Source of the DNA: Streptomyces radicis
GTDB lineage: Bacteria; Actinomycetota; Actinomycetes; Streptomycetales; Streptomycetaceae
Assembly: GCF_003626575.1 (NCBI RefSeq)
Contig: NZ_RBDY01000025.1
Span: 34,483 to 98,482, forward strand
Direction: 5' to 3'
Length of the DNA stretch: 64,000 nucleotides
Shown: piece after piece, positions 19,190 through 28,071 of the stretch
Numbering within the stretch: the first letter of the stretch is position 1
Layout of the letters: every line of letters starts with the position of its first letter
Translations under genes and position numbers: made by a program
Notes under the pieces: generated by a model
Databases searched by the model: none
The model's input: only the letters and a program-made list of their open reading frames with translations
Told to the model about the DNA's origin: nothing

Positions 19190-19206
19190 TTCTGCGATTC
19201 GCAGAA
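19190..19206. promoter_or_regulatory. candidate operator of the HATPase/DUF5753 divergon
   Basis: TTCTGCG (19190-19196) and CGCAGAA (19200-19206) form a perfect inverted repeat with a 3-nt spacer between the divergent HATPase (start 19147) and HTH-DUF5753 (start 19312) genes. The HTH protein is the likely ligand; this is inferred from symmetry and location. Confidence 0.5.
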
Positions 19207-19311
19207 AGCGAAGCGACGTCTGTCGATGCCACTACCGGGTGTGGCAAACTTCTCCCTGGCGTCGGTAGCGGCGAAGTCAGCAGAAGTGAAGTCAGCGGTG
19301 CGGGAGGCGAC

Positions 19312-20169
19312 GTGGCAGAGGCGCGGTCGGGGCCGACCGTCGGGCAGATCGTTCTCGGGCTCCGGCTGAGGGATCTGCGCGAGCGCGTCGGCTGCTCCTT
19401 CGCCGACGCCGCCAAGGCGCTGAGCGTCAACACCACCACGGTACGCCGCATGGAGAAGGCCGAGGTCGGCCTCAAACCTCTGTACGTCAAGGCCCTGTTG
19501 GAGCGCTACGGTGTGCCGCCGGTGGAGGCTGAATCGTTCCTTCGCCTGGTCGACGAGGCCAACAGGCCGGGCTGGTGGCACCGTTTCCGCGATGTGCTGC
19601 CCGACTGGTTCTCCCTGTATGTGAGTCTCGAGGGCGAGGCCAGACTCATCAGGGCCTACGAGCCCCACTGCGTTCCCGGTCTGCTCCAGACCGAGGACTA
19701 CGCGCGCGTCCTGTTCATGACCGGCTTCCCCGGCGCCTCCCAGAAGGAGATCGAACGCCGGGTCGCCCTGCGCATGGAACGCCAGGAGCTCCTGTCCCGG
19801 TCACGGGCCCCGCTGCTGTGGGCCGTGATCGAGGAGCAGGTGCTGCGCCGCCGTGTCGGACCGCCCTCCGTCATGCGCGCGCAGATCGACCGGCTGATCG
19901 AGGCGACGTCGATGCCCAATGTCACGTTGCAGATCATGCCGTTCAGTGCCGGTCCGCATCCCGGCATGTTCGGGCCGTTCCAGCTCTTCCGGTTCGAGAT
20001 CCCGGAGCTGCCCGACATCATCTACGCCGAGAGCTTGACCGGCGCGGTCTACCACGACGAGCGGCCGGACACGGTCGCCTACCTCGAAGTGCTGGACCGC
20101 ATGGGTGCGCAGGCCGCACCGGTTCACGACACCGAGGCGATCCTCGGTGCGATTCGCAAGGAGCTCTGA
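19312..20169 (+). CDS. HTH-XRE regulator with DUF5753 sensor domain
   Basis: The 285-residue protein has an N-terminal XRE helix-turn-helix (LRLRDLRERVGCSFADAAKALSVNTTTVRRMEKAEVG, about residues 15-53) and a DUF5753 domain (about 85-275). The family markers YEPHCVPGLLQTEDYARVLF, RVALRMERQELLSR and TLQIMPFSAGPHPGMFGPFQLFRF are all present. GTG 19312 is preceded by GGGAGG. It is followed 4 bp later by DUF397, its usual partner. WhiJ-type regulators of this build repress developmental genes until relieved by the small DUF397 protein; that role here is inference. Confidence 0.93.
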   Translation: MAEARSGPTVGQIVLGLRLRDLRERVGCSFADAAKALSVNTTTVRRMEKAEVGLKPLYVKALLERYGVPPVEAESFLRLVDEANRPGWWHRFRDVLPDWFSLYVSLEGEARLIRAYEPHCVPGLLQTEDYARVLFMTGFPGASQKEIERRVALRMERQELLSRSRAPLLWAVIEEQVLRRRVGPPSVMRAQIDRLIEATSMPNVTLQIMPFSAGPHPGMFGPFQLFRFEIPELPDIIYAESLTGAVYHDERPDTVAYLEVLDRMGAQAAPVHDTEAILGAIRKEL

Positions 20170-20173
20170 CCGC

Positions 20174-20443
20174 ATGAGTGACCACCCGCGTCGTACGACT
20201 CACACCATAGGACCCATATACAACGGCATGCCCGCCCGCGAACTGGGCAGCGAGGGATGGAGCAAGCCGTGGAGCGGCACCAATGGCGGGAACTGTGTCG
20301 AGGCGCTGAAGCTGGCCGACGGACGCGTGGCGCTGCGGCAGTCCACCGACCCGGACGGGCCCGCGCTCATTTACACCCCCCACGAGATCGAGACCTTCAT
20401 CCGGGGCGCGAAGCGCGGCGAGGCGGACTTCCTCCTCGCCTAG
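20174..20443 (+). CDS. DUF397 domain small protein
   Basis: The 89-residue protein carries the DUF397 hallmark WSKPWSGTNGGNCVEALKLADGRVALRQSTDPDGPALIYTPHEIETFI. These small acidic partners bind or modulate HTH-DUF5753 regulators. ATG 20174 is 4 bp after the stop of the DUF5753 gene, indicating co-translation. A hairpin terminator follows immediately. Confidence 0.93.
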   Translation: MSDHPRRTTHTIGPIYNGMPARELGSEGWSKPWSGTNGGNCVEALKLADGRVALRQSTDPDGPALIYTPHEIETFIRGAKRGEADFLLA

Positions 20444-20464
20444 GCCCGCCCGGAGGGCATGACC

Positions 20465-20505
20465 GGCCGCGGAGCAGCGCACCAGCGCCGCTCAGCGGCC
20501 TTTCT
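20465..20505. terminator. hairpin terminator between DUF397 and the MFS gene
   Basis: GGCCGC (20465-20470) pairs with GCGGCC (20495-20500), with inner GAGC/GCTC and GCGC/GCGC pairs, and a TTTCT tract follows on the plus strand. It lies between the convergent genes ending at 20443 and 20517, so it can serve both. Confidence 0.65.
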
Positions 20506-20516
20506 CATGCCCGTTC

Positions 20517-22118
20517 TCATGCCCGCTTCCGGCCGCCGCCCGTGCCGGTCTTGAGGGCCGTCTCCTTGATGAACAGCGTGAACACCAGCGCCAGCAGCGC
20601 GCACGGCGCCGCGTAGAGGAAGATGTCGGCGACCCCGTGCCCGTACGCGCCCTCGATGACCGTGCGCAACGGCCCTGGCAGCGCGTCCACATCGGGGATG
20701 CCGCCCCCGTCGCCGATCGCGGCCGAGCCCTCGGCCCCCGCGCCGAGGCGGTGCAGGCCGTCCTCGGTGTAGCCGGTGACGCGGGTGGCGAGCACCGCGC
20801 CGAGCACCGAGACGCCGATCGCGCCGCCGAAGGACCGGAAGAACGTCACCACCGAGCTGGCCACGCCCAGGTCCTCCTGCCGCACCTGGTTCTGGGTGGC
20901 GAGCACGAGGTTCTGCAACAGCATCCCCAGGCCGAGGCCCAGGAGCGCCATGAACGCCGCGACCCGCGCGTAGGGCGTGTCGTACCGCATCGTGCCGAGC
21001 AGGCCGAGGCCCGCCGTGGTCAGCACGCCGCCGGTCACCAGCCAGTGCTTCCACCGGCCCGTGCGCGTGATGAGCTGCCCGGAGAGGGTGGAGGAGACGA
21101 ACAGGCCCATGATCAACGGGATGGTCATGACGCCCGACATCGTCGCGCTCTCGCCGCGCGCCAGCTGGAAGTACTGGCTGAAGAAGACCGATCCGCTGAA
21201 CATCGCGATGCCCACGAACAGCGACGCCACCGACGTGAGCGTGATCGTCTTGTCGCGGAAGAGGCGCAGCGGGATGATCGGGTCGCTCGCCTTCGACTCG
21301 ACGAGCACGAACAGTGCGCCCAGCGCCACCGAGCAGCCGACCATCAGCGCGCTCTGCCACGAGAGCCAGGCGTAGCTGTCGCCCGCGAGGGTCACCCATA
21401 TCAGCAGGAGCGAGACCGACGCGCTCATCAAGAGCGCGCCCGCCCAGTCGATGCGCACCTCGCGCCGCGCCAGCGGTAGCCGCAGCGTCCGCCCGAGCAC
21501 GACGAGGGCCGCCAGGGCGACGGGCACGCCGATGTAGAAGCACCAGCGCCAGCCGAGCCCCGGGGTGTCGGTGATGACGCCGCCGATCAACGGCCCTCCC
21601 ACGGTGGCCACCGCGAACGTCGCGCCGAGGTAGCCGCTGTACCGGCCGCGTTCCCGCGGAGGGATCATCGCGGCCAGGATGATCTGGGAAAGGCCCATCA
21701 GGCCGCCCACGCCCAGGCCCTGGACGACGCGGACGGCGATCAGCATCTCAGGGCTCTGCGACAGGCCCGCGACGAGCGAGCCGCCGACGAAGATCAGCAG
21801 CGAGACCTGGATGAGCAGCTTCTTGCTGAAGAGGTCGGCCAGCTTCCCCCACAGGGGCATCGAGACCGTCATCGACAGCAGCGTTCCGGTGACGACCCAG
21901 GTGAACGCGGTCTGGCCGCCGCCGAGGTCGCCGATGATCTGGGGGAGGGCGTTGGTGACGATGGTGGACGACAGGATCGCGGCGAACATGCCGAGCAGCA
22001 GCCCCGAGAGGGCGCGCATGATCTCCGGGTGCGTCATCGCGACGGCGCCCTGGTCCGGGGGAGCCGTGGTGGGGGGTGTGGGGGTGGGCGTCGTCGGTTC
22101 CGCACTGTGCGTGGTCAA
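20517..22118 (-). CDS. DHA2 family MFS multidrug efflux transporter (EmrB/QacA type)
   Basis: The 533-residue protein has 14 predicted transmembrane helices. MSMPLWGKLADLFSKKLLIQ carries the loop 2-3 motif, and GGLMGLSQIILAAMIPPRERGRYSGY and FAVATVGGPLIGGVITDTPGLGWRWCFYIGVP (motif C and following) are typical of DHA2 drug:H+ antiporters. The N-terminal 25 residues are a Thr/Pro-rich cytoplasmic leader. A palindrome about 50 bp upstream suggests control by a MarR- or TetR-type repressor, but no such gene is adjacent. Substrate range unknown. Confidence 0.92.
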   Translation of the reverse strand: MTTHSAEPTTPTPTPPTTAPPDQGAVAMTHPEIMRALSGLLLGMFAAILSSTIVTNALPQIIGDLGGGQTAFTWVVTGTLLSMTVSMPLWGKLADLFSKKLLIQVSLLIFVGGSLVAGLSQSPEMLIAVRVVQGLGVGGLMGLSQIILAAMIPPRERGRYSGYLGATFAVATVGGPLIGGVITDTPGLGWRWCFYIGVPVALAALVVLGRTLRLPLARREVRIDWAGALLMSASVSLLLIWVTLAGDSYAWLSWQSALMVGCSVALGALFVLVESKASDPIIPLRLFRDKTITLTSVASLFVGIAMFSGSVFFSQYFQLARGESATMSGVMTIPLIMGLFVSSTLSGQLITRTGRWKHWLVTGGVLTTAGLGLLGTMRYDTPYARVAAFMALLGLGLGMLLQNLVLATQNQVRQEDLGVASSVVTFFRSFGGAIGVSVLGAVLATRVTGYTEDGLHRLGAGAEGSAAIGDGGGIPDVDALPGPLRTVIEGAYGHGVADIFLYAAPCALLALVFTLFIKETALKTGTGGGRKRA

Positions 22119-22165
22119 GCGGGCTCCCTGGGGTGGTATCCGCTAGCGACCATACGACAAGATGC

Positions 22166-22181
22166 TTAGTACATGTAAAGG
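22166..22181. promoter_or_regulatory. candidate repressor site upstream of the DHA2 pump
   Basis: TACATGTA (22170-22177) is a perfect 8-nt palindrome inside the AT-rich stretch CTTAGTACATGTAAAG, 50-60 bp upstream of the efflux gene start (22118). It resembles the short AT-rich palindromes used by MarR-type repressors of efflux pumps. Confidence 0.45.
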
Positions 22182-22301
22182 AATTGGCGAAAGTTTTAAG
22201 GCGGGTGGGAGTGCGCCGGAGCGCGGGCGCGGTGGCCGCGCCGGGGGCGCGATTGGGTAGCGTGGGGAGATCGTCGGCCGCCCGAAGGGACCCTCGTACC
22301 G

Positions 22302-25070
22302 ATGAACTTCCCCTGGCCGCGCCGTTTTCGCCCCCGCGGCACCGCGCGCGGCGTTCCCCGCCGCAGCCGCCTGATCGCGGCCGCGGCCGCCCTCGCGGCC
22401 CTCGCCGCGGCGGGCACGTGGGCCGTGGCCGGCGGGGACGAGGCCGAAGTGCACCGCGAGGACCGGGTGTTCGACATGCCCGAGGCCCCGGGGAGCGACG
22501 ACACCGTGGCCATCGACACGTCGTGGTTCACCTCGGGCCCCGAGGGCGAACGCCGCCCCGCCGTCCTCCTCGGCCACGGCTTCGGCGGCAGCAAGGACGA
22601 CGTCCGCGCCCAGGCCGAGGACCTCGCCCGCTCCGGCTACGCCGTGCTGACGTGGTCGGCCCGCGGCTTCGGCACCTCCACCGGGCGGATCGGGCTCAAC
22701 GACCCCGACGCCGAGGTCGCCGACGTGCGCCGCCTCGTCGACTGGATCGCCGAGCGCCCCGAGGTCACCCTCGACGCCGAGGGCGACCCCCGCGTGGGCG
22801 TCACCGGCGCCTCCTACGGCGGCGCCATCGCCCTCCTCGCCGCGGGCCACGACCCGCGCGTGGACGCGATCGCGCCCCTCATCACCTACTGGGACCTCGG
22901 CGAGGCACTGTTCCCCGAGGGCGTGTTCAAGCGGCTGTGGGCCGGGATCCTGTTCACCACGGGGTCCACCAGGGCCGGATATGTCGAGCAGTCCACCGAC
23001 CCGTTGACCGACCCGGGCTGCGGCCGTTTCACCGCCGAGCTGTGCGACCTCTACGAGCGCGTCGCCGTCTCGGGCGAGCCCGACCCCGAGGCCGAGCGCC
23101 TGCTGGCCGAACGCAGCCCCTCCGCCGTCGCCGAGAGCATCGACGTGCCCACCCTGATCGTCCAGGGCCAGCACGACTCCCTCTTCCCGCTCGACCACGC
23201 CGACGCGATGGCCCGCGCGATCACGGCCAACGGCGCGCCCGTCGCGCTCGACTGGATCTGGGCGGGCCACGACGGCGGCATCTCCGAGGACGACCGCGTC
23301 GAACGCCGCGTCACCGCGTGGTTCGACCGCCACCTCAGGGGCGACGCGGGCGCCGACACAGGCCCCGCCTTCCGCGCCACCCGCATCACCGGCTTCGACT
23401 CCACCGACGGCGCCACCCTGCTGCGCGGCGCCGAGGGCAGCGCCTACCCCGGCCTGGAGGGCGAGGCCCGCGAGGTCGAGCTCACCGGCGACCCGCAGAC
23501 GTTCGTCAACCCCGCGGGCGGCTCCCCGCCCGCCGTCTCCACCGTTCCCGGGCTCGGCTCGCTCGGCCAGCTCAACGCCCTCGGCCTCGGCCTCTCCCTC
23601 GACTTCCCCGGCCAGTACGCCCGCTTCGAGTCGGCGCCCCTCGACGAGACCGTCCGCGTCACCGGCTCGCCCACCGTCCGGCTGACCGTGGAGTCCGACG
23701 CGCCCGAGGCCGTGCTCTTCGCCAAGGTCTACGACGTCTCGCCCGACGGCTCCCAGCAGTCGCTCCCCGCCCAGCTCGTCGCGCCCGTGCGGATCGACGG
23801 CACCGACGAGGGCCGCACGGTCGACGTCCGACTGCCCGTCGTCGACTACCCGTTCGAGGCGGGCCACCGCATGCGGCTCGTGGTCTCCACGACCGACCTC
23901 GGCTTCGCGTCGCCCGACGAGCCCGCCACCCACACCGTCGCCCTCGCCGGGGAGGGGCTCACCGTCCCGACCGCGCCGGGCGTCTCGACCGGCGCGACGC
24001 CGCTGCCCTGGTGGACAGGGGGCCTGCCGCTCGCCGCCGCCGCGCTCGCCGCCGCCCTCCTGCTCACCGGCCGCCCCCGCGCCACCGACGCGGCGCCCGA
24101 CCCCCGGCTCGCCGACGTTCCCCTGCGGATCAGCGGGCTCACCAAGCGCTACAAGGGCGCCGTCGACCGCTACGCCGTCCAGGACCTCTCCTTCCAGGTC
24201 GCCCGCGGCCAGGTCCTCGGCCTCCTCGGGCCGAACGGCGCGGGCAAGACCACCACCCTGCGGATGCTGATGGGCCTGATCGCCCCCGACGCCGGGGAGA
24301 TCCGCGTCTTCGGCCACCCGATCCGCCCGGGGGCGCCCGTGCTCTCCCGGGTGGGCGCGTTCGTCGAGGGCGCGGGCTTCCTGCCGCACCTCACGGGGCG
24401 CACCAACCTGGAGCTGTACTGGCGCGCCACCGGGCGCCCCGCCGATGACGCGCACCTGGAGGAGGCGCTGGAGATCGCCGGGCTCGGCGACGCCGTCCAC
24501 CGCGCCGTGCGCACCTACTCCCAGGGCATGCGCCAACGCCTGGCCATCGCCCAGGCCATGCTCGGGCTGCCCGAGCTGCTGATCCTCGACGAGCCGACCA
24601 ACGGCCTCGACCCGCCGCAGATCCGCGCGATGCGGGACGTCATGATCCGCTACGCCGCCGAGGGCCGCACCGTGATCGTCTCGAGCCACCTGCTGGCCGA
24701 GGTGGAGCAGACCTGCACCCATCTCGTCGTCATGGCCAACGGGCGGCTGGTCAGCGCGGGGCAGGTCGCCGACATCGTGGGGCGCGGCGAGACCCTGCTC
24801 GTCGGCACCCCCGCGCCGATCGACGACGCGCTGCTCGACCGGGTGGCCGCGCTGCCCGGCGTCGCCGCCGCGGCCCGCGCCGACGGCGGGCTGCTGATCC
24901 GCCTCGACGCGGGCGGCGAGGGCCGGAACCCCGGCGAGGACACGGGGGACGACACCGGCGACGCCGCGCGGCTGCTCACCGAGCTGATCGCGCTCGGCGT
25001 CCCGGTCCACAGCATGGGGCCCCAACGCCGCCTCGAGGACGCCTTCCTGACCCTGATCGGAGGTGCCTGA
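22302..25070 (+). CDS. fusion of CocE/X-Pro-peptidase-like hydrolase and ABC transporter ATPase
   Basis: The 922-residue protein joins two enzymes. Residues 23-47 form a signal/anchor helix. About 60-560 is an S15/CocE-like alpha/beta hydrolase: LLGHGFGGSKDD, nucleophile elbow GASYGGA (Ser near 170), QGQHDSLFPLDHA (Asp near 293) and WAGHDGG (His near 323), then a beta-jelly-roll X-Pro C-domain. A second membrane helix (about 566-590) leads into a cytoplasmic ABC ATPase (607-870) with Walker A GPNGAGKTT, signature YSQGMRQRLAIAQ and Walker B LLILDEPTNGLDP. The hydrolase should therefore face outside and the ATPase inside. The next gene, overlapping by 1 bp, is the ABC-2 permease. ATG 22302 is 6 codons before the basic N-region. 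Confidence 0.92.
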   Translation: MNFPWPRRFRPRGTARGVPRRSRLIAAAAALAALAAAGTWAVAGGDEAEVHREDRVFDMPEAPGSDDTVAIDTSWFTSGPEGERRPAVLLGHGFGGSKDDVRAQAEDLARSGYAVLTWSARGFGTSTGRIGLNDPDAEVADVRRLVDWIAERPEVTLDAEGDPRVGVTGASYGGAIALLAAGHDPRVDAIAPLITYWDLGEALFPEGVFKRLWAGILFTTGSTRAGYVEQSTDPLTDPGCGRFTAELCDLYERVAVSGEPDPEAERLLAERSPSAVAESIDVPTLIVQGQHDSLFPLDHADAMARAITANGAPVALDWIWAGHDGGISEDDRVERRVTAWFDRHLRGDAGADTGPAFRATRITGFDSTDGATLLRGAEGSAYPGLEGEAREVELTGDPQTFVNPAGGSPPAVSTVPGLGSLGQLNALGLGLSLDFPGQYARFESAPLDETVRVTGSPTVRLTVESDAPEAVLFAKVYDVSPDGSQQSLPAQLVAPVRIDGTDEGRTVDVRLPVVDYPFEAGHRMRLVVSTTDLGFASPDEPATHTVALAGEGLTVPTAPGVSTGATPLPWWTGGLPLAAAALAAALLLTGRPRATDAAPDPRLADVPLRISGLTKRYKGAVDRYAVQDLSFQVARGQVLGLLGPNGAGKTTTLRMLMGLIAPDAGEIRVFGHPIRPGAPVLSRVGAFVEGAGFLPHLTGRTNLELYWRATGRPADDAHLEEALEIAGLGDAVHRAVRTYSQGMRQRLAIAQAMLGLPELLILDEPTNGLDPPQIRAMRDVMIRYAAEGRTVIVSSHLLAEVEQTCTHLVVMANGRLVSAGQVADIVGRGETLLVGTPAPIDDALLDRVAALPGVAAAARADGGLLIRLDAGGEGRNPGEDTGDDTGDAARLLTELIALGVPVHSMGPQRRLEDAFLTLIGGA

Positions 25071-25924
25071 TGACCACGGCACTCGACGCCGCCCCCGGCT
25101 ACAGCCCGCGCCGCACGCTGCCGCTGCGCGTGGAGGCCGTGCGCCAGCTCCGCAGGCGCCGCACCCAGGTGGTTTTCGGCCTGCTGATCGTGCTGCCGTT
25201 CGTGGTGGCCGCCGCCTTCGCCGTGGGCGGCGAGCCCGGCGGCGGCGACGAGGCGGGGACGCTGCTCGACACCGCCACCGCGTCGGGCGCCAACTTCGCC
25301 GCCACCTGCCTCTTCCTCGGGACCGGCTTCCTGCTCGTGGTGCCGGTCGCGCTGTTCTTCGGCGACACCGTCGCCTCCGAGGCGGGCTGGTCCTCGCTGC
25401 GCTACCTGCTCGCCGCCCCCGTGCCGCGCGCCAGGCTGCTCGTCGCCAAGCTGGCCGTCGCGCTGGCGTTCAGCGCCGCCGCGATCGCCGTGCTGCCGCT
25501 GGTCGCGCTCGGCGTGGGCGCCGCCGCCTACGGCTGGGGCCCGCTCGAGCTGCCCACGGGCGGCACCCTGCCCGCCGCGGAGGCGGCGGGCAGGCTCGCC
25601 GTCGCGACGGCGTTCGTCATGGTCAGCCAACTGGTCGTCGCAGGCCTGGCGTTCTGGCTCTCCACGGTCACCGACGCCCCGCTCGGCGCGGTCGGCGGGG
25701 CGCTCGGGCTGACCATCGTCGGCAGCATCCTCGACGCCATCACCGCGCTCGGCGACTGGCGCGACTTCCTGCCCGCGCACTGGCTGTACGCGTGGGCCGA
25801 CGCGCTCCAGCCCGAGGCCGAGTGGGGCGGCATGATCCGCGGCGCCTCGGTCTCGGTGTCCTACGCGCTGGTGCTGTTCGCCCTGGCGTTCCGCGGCTTC
25901 CGCACCAAGGACATCGTGTCCTGA
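25070..25924 (+). CDS. ABC-2 type transporter permease
   Basis: The 284-residue membrane protein has six hydrophobic segments: an N-terminal helix after a basic stretch (VRQLRRRRTQVVFGLLIVLPFVVAA), a helix pair around GTGFLLVVPVALFFGDTVASEAGWSSLRYLLAAPVPRARLL (the ABC-2 coupling region), and C-terminal helices ending FALAFRGFRTKDIVS. ATG 25070 overlaps the stop of the hydrolase-ATPase fusion, so the two form one exporter. The substrate is unknown; the extracytoplasmic hydrolase fused to the ATPase suggests a peptide or acylated product processed on export. Confidence 0.9.
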   Translation: MTTALDAAPGYSPRRTLPLRVEAVRQLRRRRTQVVFGLLIVLPFVVAAAFAVGGEPGGGDEAGTLLDTATASGANFAATCLFLGTGFLLVVPVALFFGDTVASEAGWSSLRYLLAAPVPRARLLVAKLAVALAFSAAAIAVLPLVALGVGAAAYGWGPLELPTGGTLPAAEAAGRLAVATAFVMVSQLVVAGLAFWLSTVTDAPLGAVGGALGLTIVGSILDAITALGDWRDFLPAHWLYAWADALQPEAEWGGMIRGASVSVSYALVLFALAFRGFRTKDIVS

Positions 25925-25956
25925 ACGCCGCGCCCTGAACGCCGTGTTGAACGGCC

Positions 25957-28071
25957 CTACCGCCCCCCGCGCGCGGCGAGGCCCGCCCTGACGCGTTCCA
26001 TCAGGATCGGCAGCTCCCGCACCCGCACGCCCGTCGCGTGGTGCACGGCGTTGCCGATGGCCGCCGCGGCGCCGACGATGCCGAGCTCGCCGATGCCCTT
26101 GGTGCCCAGGGGGTTGACGCGCTCGTCCTCCTCGGGGAGCCAGTGCGCCTCGATCCCCCGGATGTCGGCGTGCGCCGCGATGTGGTACGTCGCCAGGTCG
26201 TGGTTGGCGAAGTCCCCGAAGCGCGGGTCGGGTTCGAGCACCTCGTGCAACGCCATGGACAGGCCCATGATCATCGCGCCGACGAGCTGCGAACGCGCCG
26301 TGCGGGCGTTGACGACCCGGCCCGCCGCGAAGACGCCGAGCAGCCGCTCCACCCGCACCTGCCCCGTGACCGCGTCCACGCGCACCTCGGCGAACTGCGC
26401 GCCGAACGCGTGCCGCGCCAGGTCGGGCAGGGCCGCCACGTCGTCGGTGGTGTCCGCGGCCACCTCGACGCCCTCGGGGCCCACCGCGCCGCCCCGCCCG
26501 CCCAGCTCGGCGATCAGCGCGCGGCACGCCTTGTCCACCGCCCAGCCCCACGAGTTGATGCCCGCGGAGCCGCCCGCGAACTCGGCGAACCCGTAGGCGC
26601 TGCGGCCCAGTTCGAGCGTCACCCGGTCGAGGGGCGCGCCCAGCGCCTCGGCCGCGAGCTGCGTCAGGGCCGTTCGCGCCCCGGTGCCGATGTCGACCGC
26701 GGCGATCCGCACCGTGAACCGCCCGTCGGGCTCGGCCCGCGCGCTCGCCGTGGACGGCATGATGTGCACCGGGTACCTGGCGGCCGCGACGCCGGTCCCG
26801 ACCAGCCAGGGCCCCTCCCGCCGCACGCCAGGGGTGCGGTCCCGCGTCCCGTCCCAGCCGAAGCGGCGGGCGCCGTCCCGCAGGCACGCCACCAGGCTCC
26901 TGCTGCTGAACGCGCGCCCCGAGTCGGGCTCCACCTCGGGCTCGTTGCGCACCCGCAGCTCGATGGGGTCGAGGTCGAGCGCGTACGCGAGCTCGTCCAT
27001 CGCCGACTCCAGCCCGTACATGCCCGGCGCCTCGCCCGGCGCCCGCACCCAGCCGGGCGTCGGCACGTCGAGGCGCGCCAGCCGGTGGGTGGTGCGCAGC
27101 GCGGGCGTCGCGTACATGGCGCGGGTGGGCGTCGTGGTCTGCTCGCAGTACTCGGTCAGCCGCGACGACTGCTGCAACGCGTCGTGCCACAGCGCCCGCA
27201 GGCGGCCGTCCCGCTCGGCCCCGATCCGCACCCGCTGCACGGTCGGCGTCCGGTAGGTCACCAGCGTGAACATCTGCTGCCGGGTCATGGCCACCTTCAC
27301 GGGCCGCCCGACCGCGCGGGCGGCGAGCGCCGCGAGCACCGTCGGCGGCCTGACCAGGGCCTTGGAGCCGAAGCCCCCGCCGATGTGCTCGGAGATCACC
27401 CTGATGTTCTCCACCGGCACCTCGAAGAGCCCGGCGACCCGCTGCGCCGTGCGGAACGGGCCCTGGTTGCTGTCGTGGAGCGTGAGCGTGTCGCCGTCCC
27501 ATGAGGCGACGGCGGCGTGCGGCTCCATCGGCGCGGCGTGCTCGGGCGGCGTGGTGTAGGTGACGTCGAGGCGGACGGGCGCCTCGGCGAGGCCCGCCGC
27601 CACGTCGCCCTTCTCCCGGCGCCCGGGGAAGCCGCCGTTGACCGACTCCGGCTCGTAGATCCCCGGCGCGTCCTCGCGCAGCACCGCGTCGTGCTCCTCC
27701 TTCTCGTAGGAGACGCGCACCAGGGCGGCGGCCTCGCGCGCGGCCTCGGAGGTCTCCGCGACGACGGCCGCGACGAGCTGCCCGTGGAAGGCGACCCTCG
27801 GGGACTGGAGAAGGGCCAAGTCCCCTTCCCGCTCGGCGAGTCGGGGCGCGTTGTCGCTCGTCAGCACGGTGATCACGCCCGGCTGCGCCAGCGCGTCCGC
27901 GGCGTCGATCCGCGTCACCCTGCCGCGCGGGATGTCCGAGGTGACAGCCCAGGCGTGGACCGCGCCCGCCACCTGGTACTCGTGGCTGTACAGCGCCGCC
28001 CCTGTCACCTTGGCGACACCTTCGAGGCGGGCGACCCCCGCGCCCACGGCCGTCCCGCTTCCCGCCCTCAT
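25957..28071 (-). CDS. molybdenum hydroxylase large subunit (xanthine dehydrogenase/aldehyde oxidase family, PaoC-like)
   Basis: The 704-residue protein is the molybdopterin-binding subunit: VAKVTGAALYSHEYQVAGAVHAW at the N-terminus, HIGGGFGSKA (Moco binding), WVRAPGEAPGMYGLESAMDELA, and the C-terminal GTKGIGELGIVGAAAAIGNAV with the catalytic Glu. Size and motifs match YagR/PaoC-type aldehyde oxidoreductases rather than classical xanthine dehydrogenase. It is the last of three genes that overlap by ATGA, in the order small, medium, large subunit. No XdhC-like maturation factor is adjacent. Confidence 0.92.
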   Translation of the reverse strand: MRAGSGTAVGAGVARLEGVAKVTGAALYSHEYQVAGAVHAWAVTSDIPRGRVTRIDAADALAQPGVITVLTSDNAPRLAEREGDLALLQSPRVAFHGQLVAAVVAETSEAAREAAALVRVSYEKEEHDAVLREDAPGIYEPESVNGGFPGRREKGDVAAGLAEAPVRLDVTYTTPPEHAAPMEPHAAVASWDGDTLTLHDSNQGPFRTAQRVAGLFEVPVENIRVISEHIGGGFGSKALVRPPTVLAALAARAVGRPVKVAMTRQQMFTLVTYRTPTVQRVRIGAERDGRLRALWHDALQQSSRLTEYCEQTTTPTRAMYATPALRTTHRLARLDVPTPGWVRAPGEAPGMYGLESAMDELAYALDLDPIELRVRNEPEVEPDSGRAFSSRSLVACLRDGARRFGWDGTRDRTPGVRREGPWLVGTGVAAARYPVHIMPSTASARAEPDGRFTVRIAAVDIGTGARTALTQLAAEALGAPLDRVTLELGRSAYGFAEFAGGSAGINSWGWAVDKACRALIAELGGRGGAVGPEGVEVAADTTDDVAALPDLARHAFGAQFAEVRVDAVTGQVRVERLLGVFAAGRVVNARTARSQLVGAMIMGLSMALHEVLEPDPRFGDFANHDLATYHIAAHADIRGIEAHWLPEEDERVNPLGTKGIGELGIVGAAAAIGNAVHHATGVRVRELPILMERVRAGLAARGGR

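Noticed and set aside
20170..22160. The HATPase/DUF5753/DUF397 triad together with the DHA2 pump as one defence or resistance island
   Set aside because: A terminator separates them, strands differ, and each unit is common on its own in streptomycetes.
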